Shown here piece after piece: positions 61,740 to 64,000 of a stretch of 64,000 nt of DNA (positions are counted from its first letter, which is position 1; every line of letters begins with the position of its first letter). Both the position numbers and the translations under genes were made by a program. Source of the stretch: Aplectana chamaeleonis (Eukaryota > Nematoda > Chromadorea > Rhabditida > Cosmocercidae); NCBI GenBank assembly GCA_029168955.1, contig JAPDOI010001330.1:1-64000 (forward strand), in the 5' to 3' direction. Below the pieces are notes generated by a model that was not told the DNA's origin, did no database searches, and saw only the letters and a program-made list of their open reading frames with translations.

Positions 61740-62630
61740 TCAAGGAGCTACTATATCTGTAGATTGAATGATAGGTTACTCCAATATATCTTCCAATATA
61801 TCTTCCAATATCTTCCAATAATCCAATATTCATTATATCCAATATAAAATTAAGTAAAATAAAATAATATGATAAAATAATAATGAATGAATAAATAAGT
61901 GTTCTATTTTTTTCACTTACAAAATGCAAAAATACTGTTTCACTTCAATAAACGTGGACGCACTCGGTACAAGAGTGTTGACGCGCAGGCGAATTTCGGA
62001 AAGACAGTTCGGCTTCGAATACCACCAAATCACGCAAGCCGACAATTATTGTTTTCATGCCATCTGTAGCTTGGCCCCGAGCCGAGCTGCTGTTGGGACG
62101 AAAACAATAGAGATGACACGTATGATTTCACAATCGGAGCCGAACTGTCACTCGGCTCGGAGCTGGGTATGTTTGGCACTTTATTATGATAAAGCTTTTT
62201 CTCAAGGTGGGCGTGGAGTATTGGCGCATTCCACTTTCTTCCTTATTCGGCGCGCTCCACTTTCCTCCTAACTAGGGAACTTCGCAAGGCCTTCCCCACC
62301 ATTTTGAAGATGACTAATGTTTTCTGGTCAATTCTGGCTTGCTGTCTCCGAATTTGACATCAGATTTTGCTACGGACACCGCTGAACGAAAATATGAGCG
62401 TTTCTAAAGATTTGCGAAAAGGTAAGGAATTATCAGCCAAATTTTAGAGTGTTTGAATTTTTTTTTTTGGATTTGGCTTTTAACTTTTAACTAGGGGTTA
62501 TTTATGGCTCTGAACCCAAGTCTGGGGTCTTCTCCTTGCCAGGCTTAAGGTTACTGTAAGTTACGGTAGGCATAATTCCTAGTAACTGGCGTTACTTACC
62601 TTAAAGTTTCAGCGCCCCGAATAACCCACC
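61740..62630. other. AT-rich simple sequence then gene-free DNA
   Basis: 61780-61820 holds about three copies of ATATATCTTCCA, followed by a TA/AAT-rich stretch to 61910. From 61924 to 62630 there is only a 115-codon ORF without domains. Confidence 0.5.
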
Positions 62631-63595
62631 TGGGGTGGAATTCACGAACCGCTAACCACGGCTAACTATCACTTCTGGGGTGGAATTCACGAACGGCTAA
62701 CCACCGCTAACCAACGCTTCTGGCTGAGATAGCCATGGTTATCGCCACTGGAATGATTCACGACTATGGCTACTCTGCCAGCGCGTAGCTAGATGCCTCA
62801 CACGGAAACCGGAGGTGCCCAGGGTTTCGGAGGCATCTAGTCTAATTTTGACCCGAGATTTTACGTAAATTACGGTAAGTTTAGCCTCAGTTGGTGAAAT
62901 TTTAGCTACAGCGCCCGCATATTCTACGTAATTTCTCGCTACGGCACCCGCACATTCTAAGCAAATTCCCGTCACAGCATTCGGTCGATCGACCCACCCA
63001 GTCCTGATCCGTACAAAAAAGGCGATCCCAGCTGCGATCGACAGCATCGCCGTTTCTTCCCCACGGCCTGCAGCAACCCAATGGTCAAAATTATCCTCGC
63101 CTTGGTCTTCCAGAGAGCGACACGGGGTCACCCTCCACGATCAGCCACAGTCTTTCAAGTGAGCACTCTGTGAGTTGACTGGGCCAACACAGTTTGAACG
63201 GCATCCCTGCGTTCCACGTAGCCAGGGCGGGTTTAAGATTGCATTTCAACACAGGCTGTCGCTAAACCCGTGAATTCTCGCTACAAAATTATAGCGAGAA
63301 TATACGGGTTTAGCGACAGAAAGATCAATGTGTCGAATTTAGCCTTCGTTTTTAAGTAGAATACGCGTAGAATTTGCAACCTTTCACCTTCGACACAAGA
63401 ATATGCGGGTTTTAGCTATCGTAGCTAAAACCCGTAAATTCTCGCTACATGGAATGGGGCGGCGTTACGGGCCGCGCCCTCGGAGGCATCTAGCTACGCG
63501 TTGGCAGAGTAACATAAACTATGGCTGCGTTAACCACAGCTAGCCAACCCACGGATGAGGACGTGGTTAGCACAGCGAAACCGTGGCTAGCGTAG
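62631..63595. mobile_element. Composite inverted-repeat element with internal hairpins
   Basis: Two tandem ~45-bp units start GGGGTGGAATTCACGAAC (62634 and 62678) and hold GGCTAACCACCGCTAACC-type repeats. GCTACTCTGCCAGCGCGTAG (62770 on) is inverted near 63482-63511, and GTGGTTAGC/GTGGCTAGC words recur to 63595. Inside, 63256-63283 and 63292-63319 form a 28-bp hairpin (CTGTCGCTAAACCCG start, 8-nt loop). A second hairpin (63398-63418 / 63422-63442, 3-nt loop) reuses the CGGGTTTTAGCTA motif. The minus ORF 62739-63131 lies within it and has no domain I recognise. Confidence 0.5.
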
Positions 63596-63599
63596 CAGA

Positions 63600-64000
63600 C
63601 GTCACAGAAAAACAATCCCAAGAAATGGAAAATACATTTTAAAGTTATGCAAGCGTCTTAGAAATGGGGAAGCACGGTCTATTTCTCTGAAATGAACGAC
63701 AGGCACTGGTACTTAACTCTTCCTAACTCGAATTTGTGCTTTTTCAACTTAGAACTTCTTCGCTGTTTTTTCGCCCTTCCTTTATTTTTTCGTACACCTT
63801 CATTCATAAGGAGCATCTTTCATCCCATGCGTTAAAATGTAGTCTTTTTAAATCAAGCCCAACTGTTTTTAGTTTTCGTTCTTCGCTCATGCTATGGAGC
63901 TTTTCATGTGCTTTTGTAGTTTATCTCATATATAGAGCTGTACCTGTACTTTCTATGATAATTTTGAGCTCGGCCAATCGCGTGTCAGGAGTGTATGGAC
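63600..64000. other. No supported feature
   Basis: AT-rich DNA up to the window edge, with no exon or repeat signal I can defend. Confidence 0.5.

Noticed and set aside
62739..63131. 130-codon minus ORF as a transposase gene
   Set aside because: It lies inside the inverted-repeat element, but I could not find catalytic motifs of any transposase family in it.

Overview
The window looks like a nematode nuclear chromosome, judged from indirect signs. Introns are very short (56, 60 and about 82 bp). Their acceptors are of the TTTTCAG/TTTTTCCAG type. One neuronal receptor gene fragment is present, there is no operon logic, and many small palindromic DNA transposons are interspersed. I do not assign a species. 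A strongylid-type (clade V) nematode is a guess.

Bases 1-41143 are one continuous satellite array that enters from the left edge, with every unit in the same orientation. The base unit is 21 bp. It starts GTGCAGGAC and ends either ATAGAAAGT (class A) or AGTGGGAGT (class B). A and B mostly alternate, giving a 42-bp dimer. Because 21 is a multiple of three, one plus frame (VQDIIES-VQDISGS heptads) and two minus frames stay open for hundreds of codons. These long ORFs follow from the repeat and are not evidence of genes. The array has three zones: 1-18.6 kb (mixed variants and homogenised dimer blocks), 18.6-35.7 kb (higher-order units of about 0.7-4.4 kb, marked by CATATGTGGTTG), and 35.7-41.1 kb (a different variant set, with copies offset by 1275, 1630 and 2907 bp). 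A 1.17-kb segment is duplicated almost unchanged 10413 bp away.

From 41.1 to 64 kb the DNA is transposon-rich. A degenerate relative of the satellite lies at 43.08-43.17 kb (same orientation), and another at 43.46-43.94 kb (opposite orientation, 32-bp period). At least four elements share TTAAAGGCAG-type ends. Another family ends in GGCATGTTGATCGAA. A giant inverted repeat at 57.69-60.36 kb has arms of about 1.03 kb, each carrying a decayed DDE_1/pogo-like transposase fragment and a tRNA-like segment. One arm holds a later 554-bp insertion.

Supported gene material is sparse and all on the minus strand. Three exons encode part of the ligand-binding domain of a metabotropic glutamate receptor (48.29-48.71 kb). 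Two spliceable exons belong to an unidentified protein (56.07-56.34 kb), and there is one more clear exon at 60.96-61.06 kb. A weaker exon candidate lies at 56.72-56.87 kb. No complete gene is contained in the window. Two tRNA-like sequences at 50.3 and 50.5 kb form an inverted pair and look degenerate.
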